A DNA stretch of 64,000 nucleotides from Pseudomonadales bacterium (GTDB taxonomy: Bacteria > Pseudomonadota > Gammaproteobacteria > Pseudomonadales > Ketobacteraceae): positions 1 to 64,000 of the forward strand of contig JAGUVW010000045.1 in assembly GCA_020062665.1 (NCBI GenBank). The letters are read 5' to 3'. The notes below the pieces were generated by a model. The model searched no databases, was not told where the DNA came from, and saw nothing but the letters and a program-made list of their open reading frames with translations. Position 1 is the stretch's first letter; the number at the start of each line of letters is the position of its first letter. The translations under genes and the position numbers were made by a program. Positions 56,662-64,000 of the stretch are shown piece by piece.

Positions 56662-58656
56662 TCAGGAGGCCTGAGCGGCCCAGGCAAAGAACCGGCAGTT
56701 GCGATCCGTGCATCCGTACATGGGCTTGCCTGCGTTTTTCCCGGATTGCACGGTCTTGTAGCGAATCTTGCCTGCCTTGCAGACCGGGCAGGGATCACCA
56801 TCGTGATACGGGCCGCCCGAAAAATTCGTGTTTTTCATATTCCTCGGATTTTTCGGATTTGTTTGTGTGCCACCTGTCTTATTGTTAGAGGCCTTCTTTT
56901 TTCGGGTTATCGTCGCCGCTGGCGGCGTGCTGTCCGGTGGCAATTCCCGTTTCTGCAGGGCGAGAGCGGCAATCTCACTATCCAGCTGCTGGTTGACCGT
57001 GCTCACCAATACCAGAAAGCGATCCTTGCGCTGGGCGATCTGATCGAGTCGTTCCTCGATGTTGGCGGTATAGGACGTTTCCGCAAACGCACAGGGTTGC
57101 ACCACATCATACAGCGCCATCCCCAACGGGGTCGCATGCAGCTTGCGCTTCTGCAATTCCAGATACTGCCGATCCAGCAATCCCTTGAGAATGGCCGCGT
57201 AGGTGGAAGGCCGACCGATACCGAGGGATTCCAGTTCTTTCACCAGGGAAGCCTCCGTATACCGACTGGGTGGCTTGGTCTTGCACGCCACTACCATTCC
57301 ACGCGAGGCCTGAATGGATTGTCCCGGTGCCAGAACGGGTAATTGCCGGTTTTGCGGCAATCCTGCAGCGGCACGTTCATCCTCGTTATCCTGCTCTGGT
57401 TCGTTGTCTGACTCTGGCAACAGTTTCATCCAACCGGCATAGCGCAAGGCGCGGGCACGGGCCGTGAACGTCAGGTTCTTCCCATGCAGCGAGGCCTGCA
57501 GCGCCAGCGCCTGCGTATCGTACACGGCAGGCTTCATCTGGGACGCTACCGCCCGTGTCCAGATCAGGTCATACAAGGCCTGCAGACGGACACGATCGGA
57601 ATCTGCCAAGCCAATATCACGGATTGCAAAATCCACAGGACGGATCGCCTCATGGGCTTCCTGGGCACCATCCTTTGACGCCCAGCGCGGCGGGGTGGGA
57701 TTGATGTCCTGGGCAAAGCCATTGGCACTAAGCCAGCCTCTGGCAAGCTGACCTGCGTCAGCGGACAGATTGGGATTGTCAGTCCGCATGTAGGTAATCA
57801 GGCCCTGCTCATAGAGGGTCTGAGCCAGTTTCATGGCATCTGCGGGTGATAGTTTCAGTGCGACACTGGCAGCCTGTTGCAGCGACGATGTGATCAGGGG
57901 CGGGTAAGGCATCCGGTTCTGTGGTTTCGCCTCGTAGAGCGCCACCTGGACGGTCTGAACCTGAGCCACTTGCTGAGCGAAGGCGCGGTCTGTCCAATGC
58001 GTCTGTCCTTCGGGCAGCAAGGGTGAGGCATCCCATTTCGCACACCAGGGAAAGGGATTGCCAGCCTGCTCGCCAAACAACAGATAAACATCGAAATAGT
58101 CGGTCACGACGAACGTTTGTATGGCAATTTCCCGCTTCACCACCAGCCCCAGGGCCGGGGTCTGCACCCGCCCGGCGGACAAACCGCGACGGTTGAACAC
58201 ATTACCCACCACCGGTGAAACCCGGTAGCCCACCAGCCGATCCAGCACGCGCCGTGTTTCCTGCGCGGCCACCAGATCCATATTCAGTTGGCGAGGCGTG
58301 GCCAACGCCTGCTGGATAGCCGCCTTGGAGATTTCCGCGAACGTCACGCGCTGGTACTGCTTCAACCCCAGAGCGACTTTCAAATGCCAAGCGATGGCCT
58401 CACCTTCACGATCCAGATCCGTGGCCAGGTAGACCTCGTCCGCCTGATCCGCCAGGGAGCGCAGTTGGCGAACGACATCCCGTCCCCGTTCGGTCAACAC
58501 ATACTGCGGGCGGAATCCGTTGTCGATGTCGATGGCCAGCTCATTCACCGGCAGGTCACGGACATGACCCACCGAGGCTTTGACTTTCCAGCAGTCACCC
58601 AGCATGGACTGGATTTTTTTCACCTTCCCCGGCGATTCCACGATCATGAGTTTCAT
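56662..58656 (-). CDS. type IA DNA topoisomerase of the ICE
   Basis: The 664-aa enzyme has an N-terminal Toprim domain (MKLMIVESPGKVKKIQSMLG; ATDLDREGEAIAWHLKVAL) and a catalytic Tyr in LITYMRTDNPNLSAD. A single C-terminal zinc finger (CPVCKAG ... YGCTDRNCRFFAW) follows a basic linker. The Toprim motif is TopA-like (GEAIAWHL) rather than TopB-like. Such topoisomerases are constant members of the SPI-7/PAPI-1 replication module and are thought to help replication or DNA processing during transfer. Confidence 0.9.
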   Translation of the reverse strand: MKLMIVESPGKVKKIQSMLGDCWKVKASVGHVRDLPVNELAIDIDNGFRPQYVLTERGRDVVRQLRSLADQADEVYLATDLDREGEAIAWHLKVALGLKQYQRVTFAEISKAAIQQALATPRQLNMDLVAAQETRRVLDRLVGYRVSPVVGNVFNRRGLSAGRVQTPALGLVVKREIAIQTFVVTDYFDVYLLFGEQAGNPFPWCAKWDASPLLPEGQTHWTDRAFAQQVAQVQTVQVALYEAKPQNRMPYPPLITSSLQQAASVALKLSPADAMKLAQTLYEQGLITYMRTDNPNLSADAGQLARGWLSANGFAQDINPTPPRWASKDGAQEAHEAIRPVDFAIRDIGLADSDRVRLQALYDLIWTRAVASQMKPAVYDTQALALQASLHGKNLTFTARARALRYAGWMKLLPESDNEPEQDNEDERAAAGLPQNRQLPVLAPGQSIQASRGMVVACKTKPPSRYTEASLVKELESLGIGRPSTYAAILKGLLDRQYLELQKRKLHATPLGMALYDVVQPCAFAETSYTANIEERLDQIAQRKDRFLVLVSTVNQQLDSEIAALALQKRELPPDSTPPAATITRKKKASNNKTGGTQTNPKNPRNMKNTNFSGGPYHDGDPCPVCKAGKIRYKTVQSGKNAGKPMYGCTDRNCRFFAWAAQAS

Positions 58657-58689
58657 GAAGCTCTCCCGCTTTCGCTATTCTGGGGTTGG

Positions 58690-59184
58690 TCAGGCGACAC
58701 CGGCTTTTTCGGTAAGTGCCGTACCCGTGCGCTCGCCAAAGGGAATATCATTGTCGAGTTCTGGATTTGGCGTGCCTGCACCCACCGCGCTGTCCGGATC
58801 CTGTGCGTCGGATTTCGGTGAACGGGGTTTCATGCGGAAACTTTCCAATGAACGCAGATCCAGCGTCACCGTGTTGATGTGCAGCTCCGGCTTGGAACGG
58901 GCTTCGCCGGTTTCCTTGTCAACCCAATGTCCAGCGGACAAATCGCCGACGATGTAGACTTTGTCACCTTTCTTCAGATGACGGGCGACCAGTTCGGCCT
59001 GCTCGTCCCACAAACTGCCATCGACCCACAAACCGCGATCGTCGTAGTCATCACCGCGCTTGCGGAAGTTGAGCAGGCACAGACGCAATTCTGCGACGGC
59101 ACGCGCCTCGTTGTCCTTGCGCCCTGGTACAAATTTAAGTTTGGGGTTTTCGCCCAGTCGGGCAAAGCCATGGATGTCAGTCAT
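58690..59184 (-). CDS. ssb: single-stranded DNA-binding protein
   Basis: I place the start at ATG 59184 (MTDIHGFARLGENPKLKFVP), with GGAG upstream, giving 164 aa. The OB-fold core follows (AVAELRLCLLNFRKRGDDYD; WVDGSLWDEQAELVARHLKK, then GDKVYIVGDLSAGHW). The usual acidic tip DDDIPF is present only as DNDIPFG and is followed by about 14 further residues, so interaction with host SSB-tip partners may be altered. It sits between DUF3158-like and topoisomerase genes, the standard ICE order. Confidence 0.85.
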   Translation of the reverse strand: MTDIHGFARLGENPKLKFVPGRKDNEARAVAELRLCLLNFRKRGDDYDDRGLWVDGSLWDEQAELVARHLKKGDKVYIVGDLSAGHWVDKETGEARSKPELHINTVTLDLRSLESFRMKPRSPKSDAQDPDSAVGAGTPNPELDNDIPFGERTGTALTEKAGVA

Positions 59185-59290
59185 GTGCAGCTCCAGTATC
59201 AGTTGTGTGCGATGTCGCAGCATCACTAGACCACAACGTCAACGGGCTGTCGTGCGAAATGCCTAGATTGGTTTGAGTTTCAAAAAATGA

Positions 59291-59476
59291 TCAGCGGAAT
59301 CGGAGAAATCTGATAGCCAAAGCAGCCATACCACTACCCTCAAAAATAAGAGGGTTCCCATAGCCAAGTGCTGGCAAGCCAATTGAAACCAGCCCGCTCT
59401 GCCACTTCCCTTTAACGTACTCATAAAACATTTTCGCCTCTCCATCTGTCCTAAAACCGCAATCCATGATTGGCAT
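59291..59476 (-). CDS. possible small hypothetical protein
   Basis: The 61-codon frame reads MPIMDCGFRTDGEAKMFYEY, VKGKWQSGLVSIGLPALGYG. It has no strong ribosome site. It lies in the 363-bp stretch between the 39-aa ORF and ssb (59185-59547), where nothing else is apparent. Confidence 0.3.
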   Translation of the reverse strand: MPIMDCGFRTDGEAKMFYEYVKGKWQSGLVSIGLPALGYGNPLIFEGSGMAALAIRFLRFR

Positions 59477-59547
59477 CAATCACCAATTGTTCCAACCCAA
59501 AATTTCGATCGGATCAAGGTTTGATCTGGAATTTGTTGTCTCCGGAT

Positions 59548-59667
59548 TCAAGATTCCGACACGCCTTTCTCGGCAAATACGGCTGTCAGTCGCTGCACCA
59601 GATCCCTATCGATCCGAACATGGCGGGTTACGATCATCTGCACATGCACCGGCCATTGCTCGATCAT
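59548..59667 (-). CDS. 39-aa ORF coupled to the DUF3158-like gene
   Basis: ATG 59667 overlaps the TGA of the upstream gene (ATGA). The frame reads MIEQWPVHVQMIVTRHVRID, then RDLVQRLTAVFAEKGVSES. Direct stop/start overlap in a tightly packed ICE operon suggests real translation. No family is recognised. Confidence 0.45.
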   Translation of the reverse strand: MIEQWPVHVQMIVTRHVRIDRDLVQRLTAVFAEKGVSES

Positions 59668-60305
59668 GACGCTGCCTCAGCTTCGTTCCAAGACCCCAAC
59701 GACCCCCTGGTTTCATGTGAGACCAACCCCCGCCAGGCGGCCAATCCATCCAGCTGCTCCAGGCACTCCTGACCGGTCGAAGACACCCACTGCTGCAGTG
59801 TCGCCAGATAATTCAGCGTCACGCGCCAGGCTTCCACCTCCAGCAGCGCGGCCAGCACCGGAGACGGCAACCGCTCCAGCATCGCTTGGCAATCCTCCCG
59901 CTCCCGATCGAACAGCGCCACTACCACCTGATTGCCTGCCTCATTCGGCATCCGCCAGACCAACTGGGGCGCCTTCCCGCGGGGTTTCATCCGCTTCAGG
60001 TTCGCCACCCTGGGCTCCGCCAGCAGCGTCTCATAAGTCTGCACCAGTGCCTCGAATTGCGCCTCAACCCAGTCCGCCGACTCCACCTGCTCCAGCCACC
60101 AGCGGCGAATGACAGTTTCTCTGCACCCTGCTACACCATCGCCCCCCTTATCCCTTAAAAGGCCTTTTAAAAGGTAGGTCTGTCTTCTGAGGAAGGTCTG
60201 ACAAAAAAAGTGACTCTGTCTTTCAGATCGACAGGGCCCGGAAACCTCCATAACCCCGGCAACCTCATCCGCGCGACCGCCAATTTCACTCGACACCTCA
60301 CTCAC
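59664..60305 (-). CDS. ICE protein, DUF3158-like by position
   Basis: The 213-aa protein includes WLEQVESADWVEAQFEALVQ, MKPRGKAPQLVWRMPNEAGN and VEAWRVTLNYLATLQQWVSS. It lies between the PFL_4669-type gene and ssb, where SPI-7/PAPI-1-class ICEs carry a DUF3158 protein. I base the name on this synteny plus general resemblance. The start overlaps the upstream stop by 8 nt, so the genes are coupled. Confidence 0.6.
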   Translation of the reverse strand: MSEVSSEIGGRADEVAGVMEVSGPCRSERQSHFFCQTFLRRQTYLLKGLLRDKGGDGVAGCRETVIRRWWLEQVESADWVEAQFEALVQTYETLLAEPRVANLKRMKPRGKAPQLVWRMPNEAGNQVVVALFDREREDCQAMLERLPSPVLAALLEVEAWRVTLNYLATLQQWVSSTGQECLEQLDGLAAWRGLVSHETRGSLGSWNEAEAAS

Positions 60306-61251
60306 CGCCTGCTCCTGCCCGCTTGGTGGGTTTGACTGCCTCTGTTTCCCTCGCCTCGGGTGCTGCTTCAGACTCCTTCACCCGGATAGGCGTTGCCACA
60401 GTTTCCCTCGCTGACGGCCCTACGCTGCCTACCCACTTCTGGTTCAGCGCCTTCAGGGATTGGGCCAGCATCGAGTCATCGCTGTCTCCCGCACTGGCAT
60501 CGTCACCGGCAAACACCAGCGACCGGCTGGGATTCGGCCCCAGCTTGGGTCGGCGAAGCCCCTGAAGAATATCTGCAGGCAGTTGGCCCAGTTTCTCCAA
60601 TGCCGCCCGTGCCCGTGCATTGTTGGCAGCGAAATCATCCCGCGCGGCACCACTGGCCCGGAAACGTGATAACTCGAACAAGTGCCGCATCGGTGTCACC
60701 GTCTGCGACAGAATCCGTTGCCAATCCTGCGCGGTCACCAACCCGAAATGACGTGCCGCCAATGCTTTCAGGATCACCCGATCCGTCATGCCCAAAAGCT
60801 GTACGGCCACTGCCGCATGCACTGCCCGAAAGCCGATGGGCACATCCACCGGACGCACACTGGACTGCGCTTCCGCCCGGATACCTGCATCCTCCATGGA
60901 CGTCAGCAACTCATCCATCAACGCCATCAGTTCCTTCAACTGAACCTTCACCCGGTCGATCTGTTCCTCGACCTGAATCAGACGGGCATCGGCATAGGGG
61001 TCATCCGCCATCGCACACGTCCACAACGAATTGAGATTGCTGGCAAACAATGTAAAACACTGTTCGCGCCCGCCACCGGGCCGAGTGTCCTGACGCCCAA
61101 AGAACAACTGATGCCCGATGAACGTATGCAAACGGATGGTCGCCTTGGGCTGCACCGGCCCAGGCCGTTCCTGCTCGGCAAGCCGTGGAAGATCCTCGGC
61201 GCCGCCGCGCTGCCGAATCATGGCAGCAGTGTCCTTATCTGATTTCGCCAT
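60298..61251 (-). CDS. PFL_4669/TIGR03761-family ICE protein
   Basis: The 317-aa protein matches the integrating-conjugative-element family PFL_4669: RPGPVQPKATIRLHTFIGHQ, SLWTCAMADDPYADARLIQV, EEQIDRVKVQLKELM and FRAVHAAVAVQLLGMTDRVI. The C-terminus is variable and charged. The family is a synteny marker of PFGI-1/PAPI-1/SPI-7 elements. The function is unknown. Confidence 0.85.
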   Translation of the reverse strand: MAKSDKDTAAMIRQRGGAEDLPRLAEQERPGPVQPKATIRLHTFIGHQLFFGRQDTRPGGGREQCFTLFASNLNSLWTCAMADDPYADARLIQVEEQIDRVKVQLKELMALMDELLTSMEDAGIRAEAQSSVRPVDVPIGFRAVHAAVAVQLLGMTDRVILKALAARHFGLVTAQDWQRILSQTVTPMRHLFELSRFRASGAARDDFAANNARARAALEKLGQLPADILQGLRRPKLGPNPSRSLVFAGDDASAGDSDDSMLAQSLKALNQKWVGSVGPSARETVATPIRVKESEAAPEARETEAVKPTKRAGAGGE

Positions 61252-61380
61252 AAAAAAATCCTCGTGAAAGTCTGTGATTGACGGTTGATCAGTGATGCCG
61301 GGCCTACGGTAAACAAACTGCCTCAGCCTCCACCACCGAAATGCCCCAATCGGTTACGTGTCCAATTCGTGATCATCTCT

Positions 61381-61449
61381 GGGTGAAGACATTGTCATCA
61401 GTCCATCGGTGCCAGTTTCTACCGGTTTGGGTGAAGACATTGTCATCAG
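61381..61449. repeat. 21-bp direct repeat in the gap before the PFL_4669-type gene
   Basis: A 21-bp sequence beginning GGGTGAAGACATTGTC occurs identically at 61381-61401 and 61429-61449, a period of 48 bp. It lies in the 218-bp gap between two co-oriented ICE genes, in promoter or operator position. Confidence 0.85.
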
Positions 61450-61469
61450 CTGGCACACGCTACCTCGCC

Positions 61470-62900
61470 TCATTTCCGCCACCCCATCTGCTGCTTGAGC
61501 TGGCCCAAGCGCTCGATGACCAGGTCTTTGTCCTCCTGGCTCATCGGCTTGACGTCGGCCTTGTCCTCGGGTTTCGGTTGGGTGGGGTTCGCTTGATGCG
61601 GATGTCGGGTACCCCAGGAGCTGGCGGCCAGTTCACCCTTGGCATGCAGGGCTGCGATCTGGCACAGGTAACCCACGGGATTGGGTACCGCTGGCGCTTC
61701 GCCACGGTTAGCAGCCCGCAGGCGATCAATCAGGTAATTCAGCAGGTACTGGGCATTGGCCTGGTCATGGGAACACAGGGCAGGCAGCATCAGGTTGCGT
61801 TCTGCAGGCTTGATCTGCGCTGGCCAGCGCAGGTGTTCCACCCAGTCGGGATAGGCCTCCAGTGGCTTGAAGTGAGGCCGGGTTTGACGATGCTGCGGTG
61901 TTTGCCGGGTTTCAGCGGGGCTGATCGGCGCGTCGGTGTTTTCTGCAGCCTCGCGCGCGGAATCTTGGTTTGTATGTTTTGTAGTAGTAGTTTTATTTAT
62001 ATTTTTATTATTTAAATAATTAATACTACCGCGCGCATGCGCGTAAATACCGGGCGCGCGCGAGGCGGAAAAATTTTCCGTGTGGGGAGAATTTTCTTCC
62101 GCAGGGGGAAATTTTTCTTCCGGTGTGGGGAAATTTGCCCCATTGTGGATAACTTTGGTTTGTCCTATGGGTAAATTTGCCCCATGTTCAATATTTGATC
62201 TGTTTTGTGGGCTGGTGGCATAGAACCCCAGGTATACAGACGAATCGCCGACGGTTTGGTTAGACCTGGATTCTGTCGTGAGCGATGGACTGGCTTCATG
62301 GAGGGCTGACATGCGACGGGCGATTTGCTCCAATGGTGCAACAGGCTGGCAGTAGTCCAGTCCGTTCGCCGTGTGTTGCTGAAGCGTTCGCAGGACACTT
62401 GTGCCGACTTCGCGCAGCCGTTTGATGTCACTCCGGCCACACTCCTGAATAAAGGCCATGTAGTCCGGATCCAGCAGCAATGTATCCGCCAGGGCCAGGG
62501 GCTCATCGTGCAATGCCCAGATGATGCCGCGTCCGTGGATCTTGGCACACTGGGTGATCCAGCGATTGGCCCGCAGGGCGTAGAGATAGCGACGCAGGGT
62601 TTTGCGATCCACACAGCAGTGGTGGGCCAGTTGCTGTTGGGTCAGCAGGCTGGCCGGTCTGGCAGGATCGGTGATGCAGATACGCATGATCTGCCAGACG
62701 CAGCGTTCCTCCAGCCGGAGTCCCTGATCGAGGATCAGCAGGCGGGGGATCGAGTCATGGACGGTGCCGAGATAGACCAGTCCCAACTGGTCGTCACCTG
62801 CCCCCTGTTGGGATGAGGGCAGGCTGGCGATGAGGTTATTGACCAGATGTTTCAGGGCATGCCCCCGGCTCTGCGCCGGGGAATTGCCAGATGGTGTCAT
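61470..62900 (-). CDS. STY4528-family replication protein
   Basis: The 476-aa protein matches the STY4528 pathogenicity-island replication family: GLVYLGTVHDSIPRLLILDQ, LRLEERCVWQIMRI, ASLLTQQQLAHHCCVDRKTL plus RRYLYALRANRWITQC (an HTH), and a C-terminal conserved part (WVEHLRWPAQIKPAERNLML; NPVGYLCQIAALHAKGEL). The middle (about 220-320) is low-complexity, and its DNA holds AT-rich and repeat sequence plus a DnaA box. The stop of the upstream DUF2857 gene overlaps its start. Confidence 0.85.
   Translation of the reverse strand: MTPSGNSPAQSRGHALKHLVNNLIASLPSSQQGAGDDQLGLVYLGTVHDSIPRLLILDQGLRLEERCVWQIMRICITDPARPASLLTQQQLAHHCCVDRKTLRRYLYALRANRWITQCAKIHGRGIIWALHDEPLALADTLLLDPDYMAFIQECGRSDIKRLREVGTSVLRTLQQHTANGLDYCQPVAPLEQIARRMSALHEASPSLTTESRSNQTVGDSSVYLGFYATSPQNRSNIEHGANLPIGQTKVIHNGANFPTPEEKFPPAEENSPHTENFSASRAPGIYAHARGSINYLNNKNINKTTTTKHTNQDSAREAAENTDAPISPAETRQTPQHRQTRPHFKPLEAYPDWVEHLRWPAQIKPAERNLMLPALCSHDQANAQYLLNYLIDRLRAANRGEAPAVPNPVGYLCQIAALHAKGELAASSWGTRHPHQANPTQPKPEDKADVKPMSQEDKDLVIERLGQLKQQMGWRK
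61971..62152. other. candidate origin elements inside the STY4528-type gene
   Basis: There is a strongly AT-rich block (61975-62028). A CGCGCGCATGCGCG palindrome (62031-62044) and spaced GGGGAAATTT/GAATTTTCTTCC-type repeats (62068-62140) follow. A perfect DnaA box (TTATCCACA on the minus strand) lies at 62144-62152. These are origin-like elements within coding sequence. Confidence 0.45.
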
Positions 62901-63640
62901 GCAGTGGCTCCTGCCGGTGCGGCATCCGGCTTATTGTTTTTGTTGTTTGGGTCGTCCTGGTTGGCGGGCGCAGCACTGGCAAAGGGAATGGGCCGCTCGC
63001 CCGGCATGGGGATGTCGTATTTGCGGTAGCTGGCGTGCAGGCGGCGGATGCTGATACCGGTGGCGCGGGCCACCGCGATCCAGTGCTCCATGGGCGGCAG
63101 ATGCCGGTGCTGTTTCCAGGCGGCATCGGTGATTTTCATTTCCTCGATGCTCAGTAAGGTGCTGCGGTGTGCCCCCTGGCCTTTGCCTACCAGTTGCAAC
63201 GCTTCCAGACGGGATTGGACTTCATAGGCGGAAAAGCCGGTTAACTGCATGACCAGGGACACGGTGGCGCCCAGTTGCAGCATCTCGTCTACCTGATTCT
63301 GGATCGCCAACTGTTTCACCTGGTGATCCAGCAGGCGCTCGATCTGGGTGGCGTCACCCTCGAACTGGGCAACCGGCGACCGGAATTGCCCGAGCCGATC
63401 CAGCACGATGCCGGGGGAGGTGGCCAGGCGCCGTGCCAGGGGGATGGGCAGCCCAAGCGCCTCAATCAACGTCAGCTGCTGTTCCTCCCAGGCCTGCACG
63501 ATGGCACGCAGATATGCCCGGTTGAGCTGGGCGACGATGGCGCAGGGTTTCAGGGCGGGCCGGGCTTGCTGTTCCAACCCGTTCTGGGGTGCGTCCTTGC
63601 CTGGGCCGTTGTCCGTGGTGCCGGTGTTGTCGAGATCCAT
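62897..63640 (-). CDS. DUF2857-family ICE protein
   Basis: The 247-aa protein matches the DUF2857 family of SPI-7/PAPI-1-type elements: AQLNRAYLRAIVQAWEEQQL, ALGLPIPLARRLATSP, QNQVDEMLQLGATVSLVMQL plus TGFSAYEVQSRLEALQLVG. A helix-turn-helix-like segment is likely in the middle. The stop overlaps the start of the STY4528-type gene by 4 nt (ATGA). Confidence 0.8.
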   Translation of the reverse strand: MDLDNTGTTDNGPGKDAPQNGLEQQARPALKPCAIVAQLNRAYLRAIVQAWEEQQLTLIEALGLPIPLARRLATSPGIVLDRLGQFRSPVAQFEGDATQIERLLDHQVKQLAIQNQVDEMLQLGATVSLVMQLTGFSAYEVQSRLEALQLVGKGQGAHRSTLLSIEEMKITDAAWKQHRHLPPMEHWIAVARATGISIRRLHASYRKYDIPMPGERPIPFASAAPANQDDPNNKNNKPDAAPAGATA

Positions 63641-63663
63641 GTAGTGCTCCTTGCTGATTAGCG

Positions 63664-64000
63664 TTATGGGTGTTGTGGCTGAGGGGTGATAGGCCCCAGG
63701 GGATTGAGGGTGGGATCGGCCTGCTGGCGCCGCACGAGCAGGAAGTCGTAGGCGGCCGCCTGCAGGCTGTGGAGGGCCTGATCCAGCCAGGTATGGACAG
63801 GATCGGCAAATACGAGAGGCGAGACGGCGTACAGGTGGAGTAATTGACCCACTTGAAACTCGGGGTACTCGGGCTCGACCCGGAGGCTGACGATCACCCT
63901 CTCGATCAGCGTCTGCATGCTTGGCTGGTCACCTTCGAGGATGGTGGGGCCATACAAAATCTGGGCAATGCGCAGCCATACAAAGTCGAATATATGGTTG
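63664..64000 (-). CDS. partial ICE hypothetical protein running off the right edge
   Basis: The frame is open to the window end (first full codon at 63999) and reads NHIFDFVWLRIAQILYGPTI, LEGDQPSMQTLIERVIVSLR, ... WLDQALHSLQAAAYDFLLVR. The TTG at 63957 is therefore not necessarily the start. It lies upstream of DUF2857 in the same operon, where ICEs of this class carry DnaB/ParB-associated conserved genes. I cannot name a family. Confidence 0.6.
   Translation of the reverse strand, partial: NHIFDFVWLRIAQILYGPTILEGDQPSMQTLIERVIVSLRVEPEYPEFQVGQLLHLYAVSPLVFADPVHTWLDQALHSLQAAAYDFLLVRRQQADPTLNPLGPITPQPQHP

Overview
The window looks like a gammaproteobacterial replicon. The evidence is the AcnD/PrpF form of the methylcitrate cycle, gammaproteobacterial MetE/MetR and NrdA/NrdB, and SPI-7/PAPI-1-type element genes. 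It falls into three blocks. (1) About 0-26.4 kb is core metabolism with higher GC. (2) About 26.4-33 kb is a lower-GC plasmid-type replication and partition module. (3) About 33-64 kb is an accessory region whose right end matches the replication module of SPI-7/PAPI-1/PFGI-1-class integrative conjugative elements (ICEs). No tRNA, rRNA, CRISPR array, type IV secretion gene, relaxase or complete integrase is visible.

Block 1. A KfrA-like DNA-binding protein is followed by a short-chain-fatty-acyl regulator (ScfR type), divergent from a propionate (2-methylcitrate) cluster: acnD, prpF, a prpB-family paralogue, terminator, prpC, pyruvate carboxylase, acnB, a shortened PrpD-like gene, and canonical prpB. 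TTTGCAA-type repeats occur upstream of both acnD and prpC, so the regulator probably controls both units. After folK and an unknown gene come metE (-) and metR (+). Next is a regulatory stack, a tandem NrdR box plus a cobalamin riboswitch, in front of class Ia nrdA-nrdB. The methylcitrate cycle, MetE and class Ia RNR can each replace a B12-dependent route.

Block 2. Five or more iterons with an exact 21-bp period lie between two perfect DnaA boxes, ahead of a 536-aa putative initiator. To the right is a coupled parA-parB-RHH operon plus a second ParB-like gene, all on the minus strand. A 17-bp palindrome, GTTTCAACSGTTGAAAC, occurs four times in this module and is a strong parS candidate. Having this beside nrdAB suggests either a chromid/megaplasmid or an integrated plasmid.

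Block 3. This holds small unknown genes, a C5 cytosine methyltransferase with an apparent SymE/AbrB-like N-terminus, a PP-loop PAPS-reductase-family protein, tandem paralogues, a RadC-like protein, DUF3275, a DUF6094-like methyltransferase, a large SNF2-type helicase, a catalytically degenerate resolvase, DUF2786, an ASCH-like protein, a D12 adenine methylase, a lipoprotein and small membrane proteins. On the minus strand from the right edge come DUF2857, STY4528-type, PFL_4669-type and DUF3158-like proteins, SSB, a type IA topoisomerase, a CsrA-like protein, a receiver-like protein and the STY4534/DUF3577 protein.

The most striking observation is a family of at least 14 leaders in block 3, on both strands and in front of otherwise unrelated genes. 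Each has an upstream hairpin and then a segment (typically TTTCTCC) complementary to the Shine-Dalgarno (GGAGAA) just before the start codon. The pairing partners differ in sequence from gene to gene while complementarity is kept. Because the element also encodes a CsrA-like protein, I propose a translationally controlled, element-wide riboregulon. The published DUF3577 RNA motif may overlap with this family, and that should be checked first.
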